A stretch of 64,000 bases of DNA from Paenibacillus amylolyticus (lineage in GTDB: Bacteria; Bacillota; Bacilli; Paenibacillales; Paenibacillaceae): assembly GCF_003719335.1 (NCBI RefSeq), contig NZ_RIAS01000018.1:1-64000 (forward strand), read 5' to 3'. The notes under the pieces were generated by a model. The model worked only from the letters and a program-made list of their open reading frames with translations. It did not search any database and was not told where the DNA came from. The position numbers and the translations under genes are program-made. Of the stretch, positions 50,271 to 59,689 are shown piece after piece (position 1 is the first letter of the stretch; the number at the start of each line of letters is the position of its first letter).

Positions 50271-51182
50271 CTATAATGCCGGGCGCTTTCTGCGTCTGAA
50301 CACATGCAGCGGCAGTTTGATCTCCGTAATCAATACGCCAGCCAGCATCAATGCCGCTCCACAGTATCCTTGCAACGTAAGGGACTCTCCCTGAAAAATA
50401 AAAGCAAACGCTGCGGCAAACAGCGGCTCCAGCGAAAAGATCAGGCTCGTTCTCGTAGGAGAAGCGTGGCGCTGAGCAAAAGTTTGCAAAATATAACCAA
50501 GCCCACTGCATAATACTCCGAGTCCCAGGATCGAGGCCCACGATTCCGGCGTATCTGGCAACTGCGGTGTTTCAAACACAAATGTAGCAACGGTCCCTAA
50601 CAGAGCTGCTACACCAAGTTGAACGATTCCGAGTGTAAGCGGATCATGATTCGGTGTATATTTACCTGCGATCATAATATAAACGGCATAAACCAATGCC
50701 GCCAGAATACATAACAAATCCCCGAGATGCAGGCTCATTTCATGTTGAAGCGTTAATAATCCGAGCCCTGCTACTGCGACCACAATACTGACACTTAGAC
50801 GTTTGTCCGGCAAGCGCCGGCGCAAGACTGTCGTTAATATTGGCACAAAAATGACGGCCAAACTGATTAAAAATCCCGCCTGAGACGCTGTCGTTCGCTG
50901 TACCCCATAGGTAATGAATACAAACGCAGCAAACAACGCTGTACCCAGCACGCCTCCAGCAAGCAACGTACCACGATCTACACTTCTCAAACGGCGGTGA
51001 AAGAGCAGCCCTGCCGCTACAAAGGCGATTCCAAATCGCAAAGCAATTAAATTTAGTTCTTGCATTGAAGCTAGTCCCGATTTCATAAACAGATAAGAAG
51101 AACCCCAAATAACGGTTGCAAGCAACATCTGTACATCCGCTCTTCGCGATGCCTGAATCTGATTTCCCTGTAAGCCATTCAT
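50271..51182 (-). CDS. EamA/DMT-family transporter
   Basis: 303 aa, ten hydrophobic segments in two EamA repeats (ATVIWGSSYLFMKSGLA, AGFLISLAVIFVPILTTVL; DLLCILAALVYAVYIMIAGKY, SWASILGLGVLCSGLGYILQTFAQ, FSLEPLFAAAFAFIFQGE). Drug/metabolite superfamily exporters move amino acids or metabolites; substrate unknown. Ribosome binding site weak (GAAGG). Divergent from the LysR regulator at 51366, a common exporter-regulator pairing. Confidence 0.9.
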   Translation of the reverse strand: MNGLQGNQIQASRRADVQMLLATVIWGSSYLFMKSGLASMQELNLIALRFGIAFVAAGLLFHRRLRSVDRGTLLAGGVLGTALFAAFVFITYGVQRTTASQAGFLISLAVIFVPILTTVLRRRLPDKRLSVSIVVAVAGLGLLTLQHEMSLHLGDLLCILAALVYAVYIMIAGKYTPNHDPLTLGIVQLGVAALLGTVATFVFETPQLPDTPESWASILGLGVLCSGLGYILQTFAQRHASPTRTSLIFSLEPLFAAAFAFIFQGESLTLQGYCGAALMLAGVLITEIKLPLHVFRRRKRPAL

Positions 51183-51297
51183 CTAACTTCTACCTTCATT
51201 CTTCTATAATAGTCTGAGCTACGTTGTATATATGTACTAAACTAACTCGCCTTGGCAAGTATAAACGATCTCTTTGCATTATAAAAATGAATATTTA

Positions 51298-51311
51298 TAA
51301 TAGTTATTATG
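51298..51311. promoter_or_regulatory. Palindrome ATAATAGTTATTAT between EamA and LysR genes
   Basis: Perfect inverted repeat of ATAATA with a 2-bp centre in the divergent intergenic region, a plausible LysR binding element. AT-richness makes chance occurrence possible. Confidence 0.35.
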
Positions 51312-51365
51312 AAACAAACTCATGTATAGGAATGTATGCTTAACTTGGAAGGATGTTATTATCCA

Positions 51366-52265
51366 ATGTCACTGATTAAATACGAAATTCTAAATACGGT
51401 TGTCGAATATGGCAGTCTGACCAAAGCATCCGAGGCCCTAAATATTACACAATCCGCCGTCAGCCATGCCATCGCCAGCCTGGAAAGCGAATATGGTTTC
51501 TCCTTGCTGCATCGCAGCCGCTCGGGTGTTCGAGTCACCGCGGAAGGTGAGCGCATTCTCGGTTATACTCGTGAAATCATCCGCTGGGCCGAACTAATGA
51601 ACCAGGAAATCTCCCTAATTCGCGGTGCCGAGATTGGCACGGTACGAATCGGGACATTTGCTAGTGTATCAACCCAGTGGCTTCCGGGTATTCTCAAGCA
51701 GTTCAGGCTTCGCCACCCCGGAATTGAGATTAAACTGTGGGAAGGTGACTATGCCGAGATTGAGAACTGGCTTGCCAGCGGTGCCATCGACCTTGGATTC
51801 TTGTCTCTTGGCGACTCGTCGCCGTTCGAAACCATCACATTGCAAAAAGACAGGATCATGTGCATCCTGCCTCTGGATCATGCTCTGGCTTCAGAGAAAT
51901 CTGTATCTTTTGACGTTTTGCTAGAGCAGCCTTTCATTCTTCCCAAATGGGGCGGTGACAACGAAATTGAACGTTTGATTCGCCAGCATGCTGCCAAATT
52001 AAATGTTGTATATGAGGTAGCCGAGGATCAGGCTATTATGGCCATGGTACGTAACGGACTTGGCATCAGTCTTCTTCCCGAGATGGTGCTGCAAAATCAT
52101 ACGGAATCACTCGCGCTCGTGCCAATTGCAGGTGACCCTTACCGAATGATCGGTTTAGCTTGTGCTTCCCTTCGGAACCTTTCGCCAGCCGCACGTCGTT
52201 TTATCGAAGATGTTCAGCAATGGCTCATTTCAAACAATTCAATATTATTCCCAGACCCGATCTAG
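51366..52265 (+). CDS. LysR-family transcriptional regulator
   Basis: 299 aa. N-terminal winged helix (LIKYEILNTVVEYGSLTKASEALNITQSAVSHAI, with LESEYGFSLLHRSRSGVRVT) and a periplasmic-binding-like sensor domain (VRIGTFASVSTQWLPGIL, DLGFLSLG, DRIMCILPLDH, MAMVRNGLGISLLPE). Start: ATG 51366 gives the usual LysR N-terminus; ATG 51336 with AGGA upstream is an alternative. Likely controls the divergent EamA transporter. 3' end overlaps the convergent TPR gene by 21 bp. Confidence 0.88.
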   Translation: MSLIKYEILNTVVEYGSLTKASEALNITQSAVSHAIASLESEYGFSLLHRSRSGVRVTAEGERILGYTREIIRWAELMNQEISLIRGAEIGTVRIGTFASVSTQWLPGILKQFRLRHPGIEIKLWEGDYAEIENWLASGAIDLGFLSLGDSSPFETITLQKDRIMCILPLDHALASEKSVSFDVLLEQPFILPKWGGDNEIERLIRQHAAKLNVVYEVAEDQAIMAMVRNGLGISLLPEMVLQNHTESLALVPIAGDPYRMIGLACASLRNLSPAARRFIEDVQQWLISNNSILFPDPI

Positions 52266-52727
52266 CTGATCTGCATAGTAGCGTATCGCCCGGCTGTAGT
52301 CCATTATCCGCGAATCTCCAGAAGTATCCGCGAGTTGAACAAGCAGCCGTTGCATTGCCTCTGCGTGTTCGCCGAGATTGTAGAGCACCATAGCATAGAA
52401 TACTTCAAACTCCCGGTGCTCGGGAAATTCCGATATTCCTGCAAGCAGCCATGTTTTGGCCTGCTCGTATTGTCCAAGCGTACGATAGGTACTCCCCAGT
52501 CCAAGAATTGCACCAGCCCGATCTTCTGCCGATAGCTCCAGTTGCAGTGCTTTTTCATAATAAGGCACAGCCTCACGTTCCAGGCCTAGCGAATCATGTG
52601 CCCATGCGAGTTGATACCAGCCTTCCCCATTTTCCGGATCAAACTCCGTAATTTGGTGCAGCAAGTCAATTGCCTCCCGCACTTTGCCTTCCTGTCGCAG
52701 GCAAATCGCTTGTTGCAAATCATTCAT
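52245..52727 (-). CDS. Tetratricopeptide-repeat protein
   Basis: 160 aa. Four TPR-type helical pairs are visible: LRQEGKVREAIDLLHQITEFDPENGEGWYQLAWAHDSLGLEREAVPYYEKALQL, then AGAILGLGSTYRTLGQYEQAKTWLLAGISEFP and AMVLYNLGEHAEAMQRLLVQL. It is likely a small scaffold for protein-protein contacts; no enzymatic domain. 120 bp from ctaB, possibly co-transcribed. Confidence 0.88.
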   Translation of the reverse strand: MNDLQQAICLRQEGKVREAIDLLHQITEFDPENGEGWYQLAWAHDSLGLEREAVPYYEKALQLELSAEDRAGAILGLGSTYRTLGQYEQAKTWLLAGISEFPEHREFEVFYAMVLYNLGEHAEAMQRLLVQLADTSGDSRIMDYSRAIRYYADQLDRVWE

Positions 52728-52848
52728 GTTGTTGTCACATCCAATAACAATTAATAATAAACAAGCACATCTTGTAATAATACCAACAACGAGGTTGTCC
52801 GTTTTATTCCAAAATGTGCTCTCTGAGGGAATCCCTACTCTACACTAC

Positions 52849-53706
52849 TTAAGACCAAGTTGTATTCACTACCATCAAGATGAATATGAGCATCAAATAA
52901 TTGACCGAGATCAAAAAGTTGACCTTTGCCCACTTCTCATCATCCTGTGTTTTCAATCCGCCAAGTGTATGTACAAACCAGATCAAGCTGCTAATCAGAG
53001 ATATAATCAGAAATACCAGCCCAACGTAATCAAAATAATACAACAGGAATACAGCAGGAATCAGTAGAAAAACATAAGGAATCATCTGTAGCTTGGTACG
53101 TTTCACACCTTTGACAACCGGTAAGAGTGGAAAGCCAGCAGCACGATACTCTTCCACACGGCGAATACCCAGCGACCAGAAATGTGGGGGCTGCCACAAA
53201 AATAACAGTGCAAACAACAGCCAAGCTCCTGCATCGATTTCATTCGTTACGGCGGTATACCCAATGACAGGTGGCATCGCCCCTGCAATTCCCCCCAGCG
53301 ATGTACTCCATGTCGATGTACGTTTTAGCCATATCGTATAGATCACGATATACGCAAACCAACCGAGCAAAGCCATCCAGCCGGATAACGGATTCACCAG
53401 TAGAAACAATATTGCTAAACCAGCGACTCCAAGCACCAAGCCGTAACCAAGAACAAATCCTGGTTTTAGATGATTAATGTAATCCATCCTTTTTTTCGTT
53501 CGTTCCATCTTTTGATCCAGCTCACGATCCCAATAATTATTGATGACACAAGCCGAAGCAATCACGAGCGTTGAACCAATCACGACCATAAGCAGAGATA
53601 TCCATGCGATATCCCATTGTGAAGCAACCCAGAAACCGACGGCAACCGCAAATACATTCAACCTTAACAGTCCGGGCTTGGTTAATGCAATCATGTCTTT
53701 AAGCAT
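52849..53706 (-). CDS. ctaB: Protoheme IX farnesyltransferase (heme O synthase)
   Basis: 285 aa membrane prenyltransferase of the UbiA superfamily: ALTKPGLLRLNVFAVAVGFW, CVINNYWDRELDQKMERTKKR (first Asp-rich NxxxDxxxD motif), YTIWLKRTSTWSTSLGGIAGAMPPVIGY and the second DxxxD-like region. It transfers farnesyl to heme b for aa3/caa3 oxidases. ATG 53706 with AGGAGG 6 nt upstream; an extended frame reads into the leader. No ctaA or oxidase genes nearby in the window. Confidence 0.92.
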   Translation of the reverse strand: MLKDMIALTKPGLLRLNVFAVAVGFWVASQWDIAWISLLMVVIGSTLVIASACVINNYWDRELDQKMERTKKRMDYINHLKPGFVLGYGLVLGVAGLAILFLLVNPLSGWMALLGWFAYIVIYTIWLKRTSTWSTSLGGIAGAMPPVIGYTAVTNEIDAGAWLLFALLFLWQPPHFWSLGIRRVEEYRAAGFPLLPVVKGVKRTKLQMIPYVFLLIPAVFLLYYFDYVGLVFLIISLISSLIWFVHTLGGLKTQDDEKWAKVNFLISVNYLMLIFILMVVNTTWS

Positions 53707-53797
53707 CAGAAGCCTCCTGAATGATGTAAAAACGCCATTCCTATAATGATACATGTACCACCAACGAATTACAATCGCTTTCAACCATTTGTCATAA

Positions 53798-53839
53798 CAA
53801 AAAGCATTCTTCACCGTTTAATTGAACGGAAAGAATGCC
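53798..53839 (-). terminator. Intrinsic terminator after the secreted protein gene (53877)
   Basis: On the minus strand GGCATTCTTTCCGTT pairs with AACGG..AAGAATGC around a short loop, then TTTTTG. It separates this gene from ctaB. Confidence 0.8.
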
Positions 53840-53876
53840 TTCTGTCGTTTAAATTTTATTTATATTTTTTATCCCG

Positions 53877-54443
53877 TTAAGGAATGTACTGTTGTACAAT
53901 TTTAATTACTTTTCCATCTTGAATCGTCAGGTGGTAGGGGAACACAGACAGATCCAACATTCGTTTATCCCCATACAGCGATTCAAACTTGGTCAAGCTC
54001 ACGGGTTCATTCCACTGAATATCTGCCCCTTGAACCGTACCATCACGGTCATACAGTTGCATCAGAACGTTGGCGTCAGCTTTGACCTCAACCTGCTCTT
54101 GTTCTTTGTTATCATTAACAATATAGTAACCGTCAGGTGCTTCGTCCATGCCCGCATCCGGATTTCGTTGCTTGAAAATGGCATCTGCTTCCTCACCTTG
54201 ATACCAGCCGATTTTATCTACAGTCAACATTAATTTTCCGTCTTCTACACGCATCCCGTCAATATAAGCCGTATACACTTCGGAATTGGCCAACTGGGCC
54301 TTATTAGCAGAAGGTGACTGAACATTGGTACGCTCCTCTGCATTCGCAGGGGTAAGCAAATATGTAGTCAGCACGATGATGCCAAGTAAAGCCACTGCTG
54401 CACCGATCATCCGATATCTCCATTGTTTCGCCGCGTTTTTCAT
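53877..54443 (-). CDS. Hypothetical secreted or membrane-anchored protein
   Basis: 188 aa. N-terminal hydrophobic segment (MIGAAVALLGIIVLTTYLL) then a soluble acidic domain with YTAYIDGMRVEDGKLMLTVDKIGWYQGEEAD, DGYYIVNDNKEQ and KVIKIVQQYIP. No family recognised; the segment may be an uncleaved anchor. ATG 54443 with AAGGAGAG 8 nt upstream; a longer frame has no site. Confidence 0.75.
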   Translation of the reverse strand: MKNAAKQWRYRMIGAAVALLGIIVLTTYLLTPANAEERTNVQSPSANKAQLANSEVYTAYIDGMRVEDGKLMLTVDKIGWYQGEEADAIFKQRNPDAGMDEAPDGYYIVNDNKEQEQVEVKADANVLMQLYDRDGTVQGADIQWNEPVSLTKFESLYGDKRMLDLSVFPYHLTIQDGKVIKIVQQYIP

Positions 54444-54640
54444 GCCAGCATCTCTCCTTATTTCAAACGTCTCTTTAATTATTAAACGAAAGCTTTTCTT
54501 CTCAAACGGACACGCCAAACATTAACGATTCGTTTATGTTGTACTCATCATACTTCATAACACTTTCTGAAAAGTATCAGCCAGATTAAAAATAGTTACA
54601 ATTCACGTCATTACTAATGAGCTTGTCCACCGCTTCACAT

Positions 54641-54676
54641 AGAGAAACCCCAAATCAGCTGCATTCGGGGTTTCTC
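54641..54676 (-). terminator. Terminator-like hairpin downstream of the DUF3243 gene
   Basis: GAGAAACCCC and GGGGTTTCTC form perfect 10-bp arms with a CAGCTG core in the loop; T-run weak. Lies about 50 bp after the DUF3243 stop. Confidence 0.65.
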
Positions 54677-54727
54677 CTGCATCTATATTAATCTATGCTT
54701 GTACAGTCCATTTATGCCTAAACTTCT

Positions 54728-55081
54728 TTAATGGCTCGTTCTGGTGTCTTGCGCCAAACGAACAAGCATATGAGCCAGCATATGACGTTCCTCTTCTTTA
54801 CCTACGTTCCAGAGTTCCTGTAAGAGTTTCTCTTCCCGGTTGCGTGGTTCTTCGTTAGCTGCCAGATGATCTGCTACTTTTTGTGCAATTTTAGCCATTT
54901 GTTCTTCACTTAAACCGATGGATTCGCCCATGGCAATCCGTTTACCGAGGTATTCTTTGAACGCATCAAAATTTTGTAAAATGTGGTCTCTTTCCTCCGG
55001 TGCAATCTTTTCAATTGCGTTGTCTACCTGATCTGTGGAAACCTGTCCGTCTTTGTGGATCACATGATTTTGTTCATTCAT
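54728..55081 (-). CDS. DUF3243 domain protein
   Basis: 117 aa. The DUF3243 core ILQNFDAFKEYLGKRIAMGESIGLSEEQMAKIAQKVADHLA is clear; length and acidic helical character match YmfJ-like proteins. Function not established. ATG 55081 with AAAGGAGG 8 nt upstream. Confidence 0.85.
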   Translation of the reverse strand: MNEQNHVIHKDGQVSTDQVDNAIEKIAPEERDHILQNFDAFKEYLGKRIAMGESIGLSEEQMAKIAQKVADHLAANEEPRNREEKLLQELWNVGKEEERHMLAHMLVRLAQDTRTSH

Positions 55082-55303
55082 ACTTATTACCTCCTTTAGT
55101 TTAATTGCATTATTCATTTTTGTGACTTATGTTGAGCTTGCAATAAGCTTCACAACCATGGGTCATTTATAATATAAACGTCTCGCTGAAGTTTAATCAG
55201 CCGTTTCAAAAATGGTAGTTGGGTTAAACGTTTTACATATACATGTAGATGTTTGGTTATGTTAGTAAACATTGATTATTACCGAGTTTAAGGAGGAGAT
55301 CTC

Positions 55304-55513
55304 ATGAATGACAAGCCTAAACATGACAAAACAAACGATGAACTCAAGCCTGGCGTAAATACCGTCATTGAACCAGACAAAAGAAATCCAGGTCCTACGG
55401 ACATGATTGAAGGAGTCGTCGGAGACATTGTAGATAACATTCGCAAAGACTTCACCCATAGAGGACATGATCATTCTTCCAATAAAAATGCAACAAATGA
55501 ACTGGATAAATAA
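55304..55513 (+). CDS. Hypothetical 69-aa hydrophilic protein
   Basis: Small, highly polar protein (begins MNDKPKHDKTNDELKPG; contains EGVVGDIVDNIRKDF, HRGHDH). TAAGGAGGAG lies 5 nt before the ATG and a strong terminator follows, so it is very likely a real gene. No family recognised; composition resembles small spore or stress proteins. Confidence 0.7.
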   Translation: MNDKPKHDKTNDELKPGVNTVIEPDKRNPGPTDMIEGVVGDIVDNIRKDFTHRGHDHSSNKNATNELDK

Positions 55514-55588
55514 GCATTCGCACTCCAGTATTCGTCAGAACAGATTCTGCTTTTGCTTCTCACTATCCTCAAAAGAAGAAAAGCATGA

Positions 55589-55637
55589 AAACAAGTCCTC
55601 TTCAACCGACAGGAAAAGAGAGGACTTGTTTTTTTGT
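55589..55637 (+). terminator. Intrinsic terminator of the 69-aa protein gene
   Basis: AACAAGTCCTCT and AGAGGACTTGTT are perfect 12-bp arms around a 17-nt loop, followed by TTTTTTTG. Confidence 0.88.
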
Positions 55638-55658
55638 AATTTTTTTATAATATACCGA

Positions 55659-56573
55659 TTAACCTTTAGCTATTTTCTGTAACGCTTTGTGAATCCATAT
55701 CGCCGCGATCGCGCCCTCGCCCATAGCAACAGTCGCTTGCTCGGCATGAAGTCCAAGATCTCCAGCAATCCACACGTGAGGAGCCGCCTGCATACTACGA
55801 GGATTCGCTTCTACATGTTTATTGTCTGCAATGACGGCCCCGAGCTGCTCAGCTAACTCATAGTGAACCCGGTTTCCGCCAAACGCAATAAATCCACGTT
55901 CCGATTCAAAAATCTGTCCATCTTCGGTTAAGACACCTGTAATATGACCGTCCCCCATCTGCTGTACTTCCTGTACCGCTGCTTCGAGATAACGAACTCC
56001 TGCTTGTTTCATTTGACGATGAAGGTCAGCAGAGATAGCGGTCTGCTCGTGGTTGATATATAAGAGATCGTCAGTACGCTCAATTAATGTCATGGCCATA
56101 TTCGCTCCAGCTTCACCAGCTCCCAGCAGGATCGTTCGCTTCCCTTGAATCTCATAACCATCACAATCAGGGCATACATACACGGTTCTGCCGAGCGTAG
56201 ATTTAAGTCCCGGAATATCAGGTATTCGATCCGACAACCCGGTTGCCAGCAGCACTGTTTTGGCCTGATACAGAGTTCCAGAAGACCCTTTAAGCCTAAT
56301 CTTGTCCTCATGCACACGCATAGCTTCTATAATTCGATCCTTTTCAAACAAAACGCCCGTCTGCTCAGCCTGCATCCTGCCAATGGCCCGTAATTCTTTG
56401 CCCGACACCCCATCCGGGTAACCGAGAATGTTATGATAGGTTCGGCACAACGTTGATCTGCCCTCCCCAGCATCGACTACCAGTACTTGATGCGATGAAT
56501 AACGTCCTAGCTGGATGGCCGCCTGAAGCCCTGCAATCCCTCCGCCCACAATAATACAATCCATCTCTCGCAT
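55659..56573 (-). CDS. Thioredoxin-reductase-like NAD(P)/FAD oxidoreductase
   Basis: 304 aa. FAD motif IIVGGGIAGLQAAIQLGRY, NAD(P)-binding ILLGAGEAGANMAM, C-terminal AGDLGLHAEQATVAMGEGA; CPDCDGYE carries the two redox cysteines in a CxxC arrangement. Belongs to the thioredoxin/alkyl-hydroperoxide reductase or ferredoxin-NADP reductase group; partner unknown. ATG 56573 with AGGAGGG upstream; longer frame rejected. Confidence 0.9.
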   Translation of the reverse strand: MREMDCIIVGGGIAGLQAAIQLGRYSSHQVLVVDAGEGRSTLCRTYHNILGYPDGVSGKELRAIGRMQAEQTGVLFEKDRIIEAMRVHEDKIRLKGSSGTLYQAKTVLLATGLSDRIPDIPGLKSTLGRTVYVCPDCDGYEIQGKRTILLGAGEAGANMAMTLIERTDDLLYINHEQTAISADLHRQMKQAGVRYLEAAVQEVQQMGDGHITGVLTEDGQIFESERGFIAFGGNRVHYELAEQLGAVIADNKHVEANPRSMQAAPHVWIAGDLGLHAEQATVAMGEGAIAAIWIHKALQKIAKG

Positions 56574-56704
56574 GTTATTCCCTCCTGAATATCCAATACT
56601 CTCTCTTTTTAACTTTATATTTTTCAAGACGATTCTTGTCCTTCTATACATTAAACCGTACAAACAGGCTTAAACGGCCTGACTTATTCCATAGCTTAAA
56701 CCAA

Positions 56705-56752
56705 AAATAAAAGACCCAAACCTCCGGTTTCAGACGAATGGTTTAGGTCTTC
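56705..56752 (-). terminator. Terminator of the SLH-GH18 gene
   Basis: On the minus strand AGACCTAAACC pairs with GGTTTGGGTCT around an 18-nt loop, then TTTTATTTTTGG. Confidence 0.85.
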
Positions 56753-56757
56753 GTGTG

Positions 56758-58401
56758 TTAGAACTGATACGATTCGAAGCGCATGGCATTGGTGATGGCA
56801 TTCCATACATCCGCAGTTTCGCCGCCCATATACCAGTAAGCCAGTCCTGCAATGCTTCGTTGAGTACTCATCTGCACTTTGGCTGATAAAGAGCGGCTAT
56901 CTTCCGCCCAGATCGCTCTTGCCACCGAGTTAGACGTGTATTTAATCATATACTGATTCAACTGTGTATCCCAGTTTCTTAGAGAACCTGATGCCGCTGC
57001 CCGGACTCCTTGCTCGCCCAGTGTAATGTCCCAGGAAGCTGATGCAGGATTCACGGTAGACCAGTCCCTCGTATACAACGGAAGCGCCAGAATGGTCTTG
57101 GACCGATCTACCTCGGAGAGCATCGTTGTCAGCGCTCGATTCACCCATGGAAGGGAAGCTACCGAACCTGGCTTGAGGTCACCGCTCCAATGCTCTTCAT
57201 AACTCATAAGCACCATATAATCTGAGATCGCGCCAAGCTTGACGTAGTCAAAGGCTGCCGTCCAATCTGAACCGAGATTGGGAGATACATCGACCGATAC
57301 AACAGCGCCAAGAGCGTGCAAGGATTTCGTTAGCGAAGTCACAAACGCGGTAAAGCCTTCGCGATCGACAGGATCTACATTTTCAAAATCCACATTAATG
57401 CCGCCGAATTTATACTTTTTAACATAAGCACTCACTTGACTGACAACCGCTTCCCGGTTCGCTGAACTGGACAACATCTGATGCGTCATCTCTTTATTGG
57501 AACGGTTACCAAGCATAGGCCAAAGCGCTCTGCCTGAAGCAGATGCCCAAGAGATCAATGTAGTATTGGTATGATCCGAAACGTTCATATCTTGATTCAA
57601 GAAAAACCAACGCGGAACGACGGTGTTAACAGGCGATTGCTCCACTTGTTTTATAAATGCTGCTGTCGATGAATTGTACTGCCACCCCAGTTGAATCCCA
57701 TGATCCTGCTTCCGCTGGATTTGTGTGGCCCATGTGTAATTCTGCAGGATCGCGTCCAGCATCACCGCAGCCTCTTCCCGTGTGACTTGGTCAGCTGGCC
57801 GGAACATGCCGTTGCTTCCGCGCATCAATCCAAGCTGATGAACCTTCTGTACATATGAAAGAGCCCAGCTTGAGATATCCCCCGCGTCTGCATATGTATT
57901 GTATATACTATCGCTTGCCACAGGGCGCTGTTTCAGCATACGAACAAGCAAAGCAGCTGCCTCTTCCCGCGTGATGGAAGCATTCGGCTGAAACTGGTTC
58001 TGGCCTTTACCCTCCAGAATGGATAGATTAGTCATCGCAGCCACATTGCCGTAATACCAAGCTTTCGCAGAAATATCTGCAAAAGGTTTAATATTGTTTG
58101 AAACTGGCTTTAGTCCGAGCAAGCGTACCGCAAATGATGCAAATTCAGCACGTGTGACCGCTTTTTTCGTTTCAAACGTGTGCTCCGTTGTTCCTGCCAC
58201 AATCCCTTTCTGTACCAATCGCGTAATGGCTTCTCTTGCGTAGCTTTTGCTTGTATCCTGAAAGGTAGGTTGCTGGCTCCCCGCTCCGTTAACGAAGCTT
58301 CCATTTCCAACCACTGAACTGAATAAAATGGCACTGCTCAACACGATTTTCCACACGGAATGAAAGGTTCGAAAAGCTCTATTATCATTTACTATTTTCA
58401 C
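56758..58401 (-). CDS. S-layer-homology protein with a GH18 (spore cortex-lytic/chitinase-type) domain
   Basis: 547 aa. Signal-type hydrophobic start, three SLH repeats (about residues 45-100, 105-165, 170-230) that bind pyruvylated wall polymers, then a GH18 TIM barrel whose catalytic stretch is FGGINVDFENVDP with the essential Asp-x-Glu, as in SleL/YdhD-type glycosidases; WYMGGETADVWN near the end is another barrel motif. Start GTG 58401 with GAGG 9 nt upstream; a GTG 15 nt earlier overlaps the site. Likely a cell-wall hydrolase tethered at the surface. Confidence 0.88.
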   Translation of the reverse strand: MKIVNDNRAFRTFHSVWKIVLSSAILFSSVVGNGSFVNGAGSQQPTFQDTSKSYAREAITRLVQKGIVAGTTEHTFETKKAVTRAEFASFAVRLLGLKPVSNNIKPFADISAKAWYYGNVAAMTNLSILEGKGQNQFQPNASITREEAAALLVRMLKQRPVASDSIYNTYADAGDISSWALSYVQKVHQLGLMRGSNGMFRPADQVTREEAAVMLDAILQNYTWATQIQRKQDHGIQLGWQYNSSTAAFIKQVEQSPVNTVVPRWFFLNQDMNVSDHTNTTLISWASASGRALWPMLGNRSNKEMTHQMLSSSANREAVVSQVSAYVKKYKFGGINVDFENVDPVDREGFTAFVTSLTKSLHALGAVVSVDVSPNLGSDWTAAFDYVKLGAISDYMVLMSYEEHWSGDLKPGSVASLPWVNRALTTMLSEVDRSKTILALPLYTRDWSTVNPASASWDITLGEQGVRAAASGSLRNWDTQLNQYMIKYTSNSVARAIWAEDSRSLSAKVQMSTQRSIAGLAYWYMGGETADVWNAITNAMRFESYQF

Positions 58402-58495
58402 ATTAAAAAGCCTCACTTCAATAGATTACGATCTTCATTATCGTATCAAATTGAAGCGAGGCCGTATGTGGTTAAATATTGGTAATGTTCAAGAA

Positions 58496-59095
58496 TTACT
58501 TGTGTACTTTAACGCGCTCTTCGATCGGCTGGAACTCTTTCTCCCCTGGTGTTGCAGTTGGTTTACCAAATGGCATCTGAGCGATCAGTCTCCAGTGCTC
58601 TGGAATATTCCATTCTTGCTTTACTTTTTCATCAATCAGTGGATTGTAGTGCTGCAGGGATGCTCCTAGTCCCTCTTGCTCCAGCGCAGTCCAGATGACC
58701 AGTTGCAGCATACCGTTAGATTGGTTAGACCAGATCGGGAAGTTATCTGCATAAGCAGCAAAGTTTTGCTGAAGCTGTGCTACCACATTGTTGTCTTCGA
58801 AAAACAGAACCGTACCGTAGCCGCTGCGGAAACCTGCCATTTTCTCAGCTGTGGATTGGAATGCCTCTTCGTTGCCCACAACTTCACGCAAAATTTCTTC
58901 CGTGTGGTTCCATAATTGATCATGTTGTTCACCAAGCAATACAACCGCCCGGGATGTCTGTGAATTAAATGCAGTTGGTGTATACTTTACCGCTTCTTCG
59001 ACGATTTCCTGAATTTTCGCATCCGAGATTGTGGATTCCTTGCTGATTCCATAATAAGATCTTCTGTTCTTCAACGCATCAAAAAAAGTAGACAT
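58496..59095 (-). CDS. Nitroreductase family protein
   Basis: 199 aa of the FMN nitroreductase fold: FFDALKNRRSYYGISKESTISD, YTPTAFNSQTSRAVVLLGEQH, NGMLQLVIWTALEQEGLGASLQHYNPLID. Resembles the YdrA/Frm2-type nitroreductases. Reduces nitro or quinone compounds with NAD(P)H; substrate unknown. ATG with GGAGG 9 nt upstream. Confidence 0.9.
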   Translation of the reverse strand: MSTFFDALKNRRSYYGISKESTISDAKIQEIVEEAVKYTPTAFNSQTSRAVVLLGEQHDQLWNHTEEILREVVGNEEAFQSTAEKMAGFRSGYGTVLFFEDNNVVAQLQQNFAAYADNFPIWSNQSNGMLQLVIWTALEQEGLGASLQHYNPLIDEKVKQEWNIPEHWRLIAQMPFGKPTATPGEKEFQPIEERVKVHK

Positions 59096-59196
59096 TCGTA
59101 TACGCCTCCTAAGTCATTTGTAGTTCATTGCCAACAAGGTAACTATAATATAGTAACATACATTAGTCAATAAACTATTTTATTTTCATAAATTTT

Positions 59197-59442
59197 TCAA
59201 TGCCTCTTACGATAGTCTGCCCGGTACTTCTCTTCTGTAGACGAATTACTTTTCGTCTGATCCTTATTCTTTTCTTCCTGCGCTTCCATATTCAAATCTT
59301 GCATAGGAATCGGATCAACCGTTTGTTCTTGCTCGTATCGATCCAGCATGCTTTCGTGTTCCGTCTTATTTTGCTCCGGGTGATCTTGCATCTTATCCTG
59401 TGTACCTTTTTCCCGCAGCTGTTTCGGTGTGTCCTTTTCCAT
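59197..59442 (-). CDS. Hypothetical 81-aa acidic hydrophilic protein
   Basis: Charged low-complexity protein rich in Lys, Glu and Gln (MEKDTPKQLREKGTQDKMQD; TEEKYRADYRKRH at the end). AGGAGG upstream of the ATG makes it a probable real gene; no family. Composition is like small spore or stress proteins. Confidence 0.65.
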   Translation of the reverse strand: MEKDTPKQLREKGTQDKMQDHPEQNKTEHESMLDRYEQEQTVDPIPMQDLNMEAQEEKNKDQTKSNSSTEEKYRADYRKRH

Positions 59443-59579
59443 CCCTTTTCGCCTCCTATAATCGTCTTCTCCTCATTACCTTTCTTTACCTGTTCGCATG
59501 GAATTCTAAACATCTTCGTTACGTGAAGTGTGCTGATCCTTGGTCGCTATTTGTTCAAATGTAATAAAAAGAAAAGCCA

Positions 59580-59616
59580 AAGAAGCCGGCCGCGATGAAT
59601 CTGCGGGTCGGCTTCT
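59580..59616 (-). terminator. Terminator of the AraC regulator gene (59690)
   Basis: On the minus strand AGAAGCCGACCCGC pairs with GCGGCCGGCTTCT around a short loop, followed by TTTGGCTTTTCTTTTT. Confidence 0.75.
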
Positions 59617-59689
59617 ACATATGACATACAATTATTCTTCGTTTACTCTAATATAAGCGATAAACTTCGTTTTAACTTCCCTATCAGTC

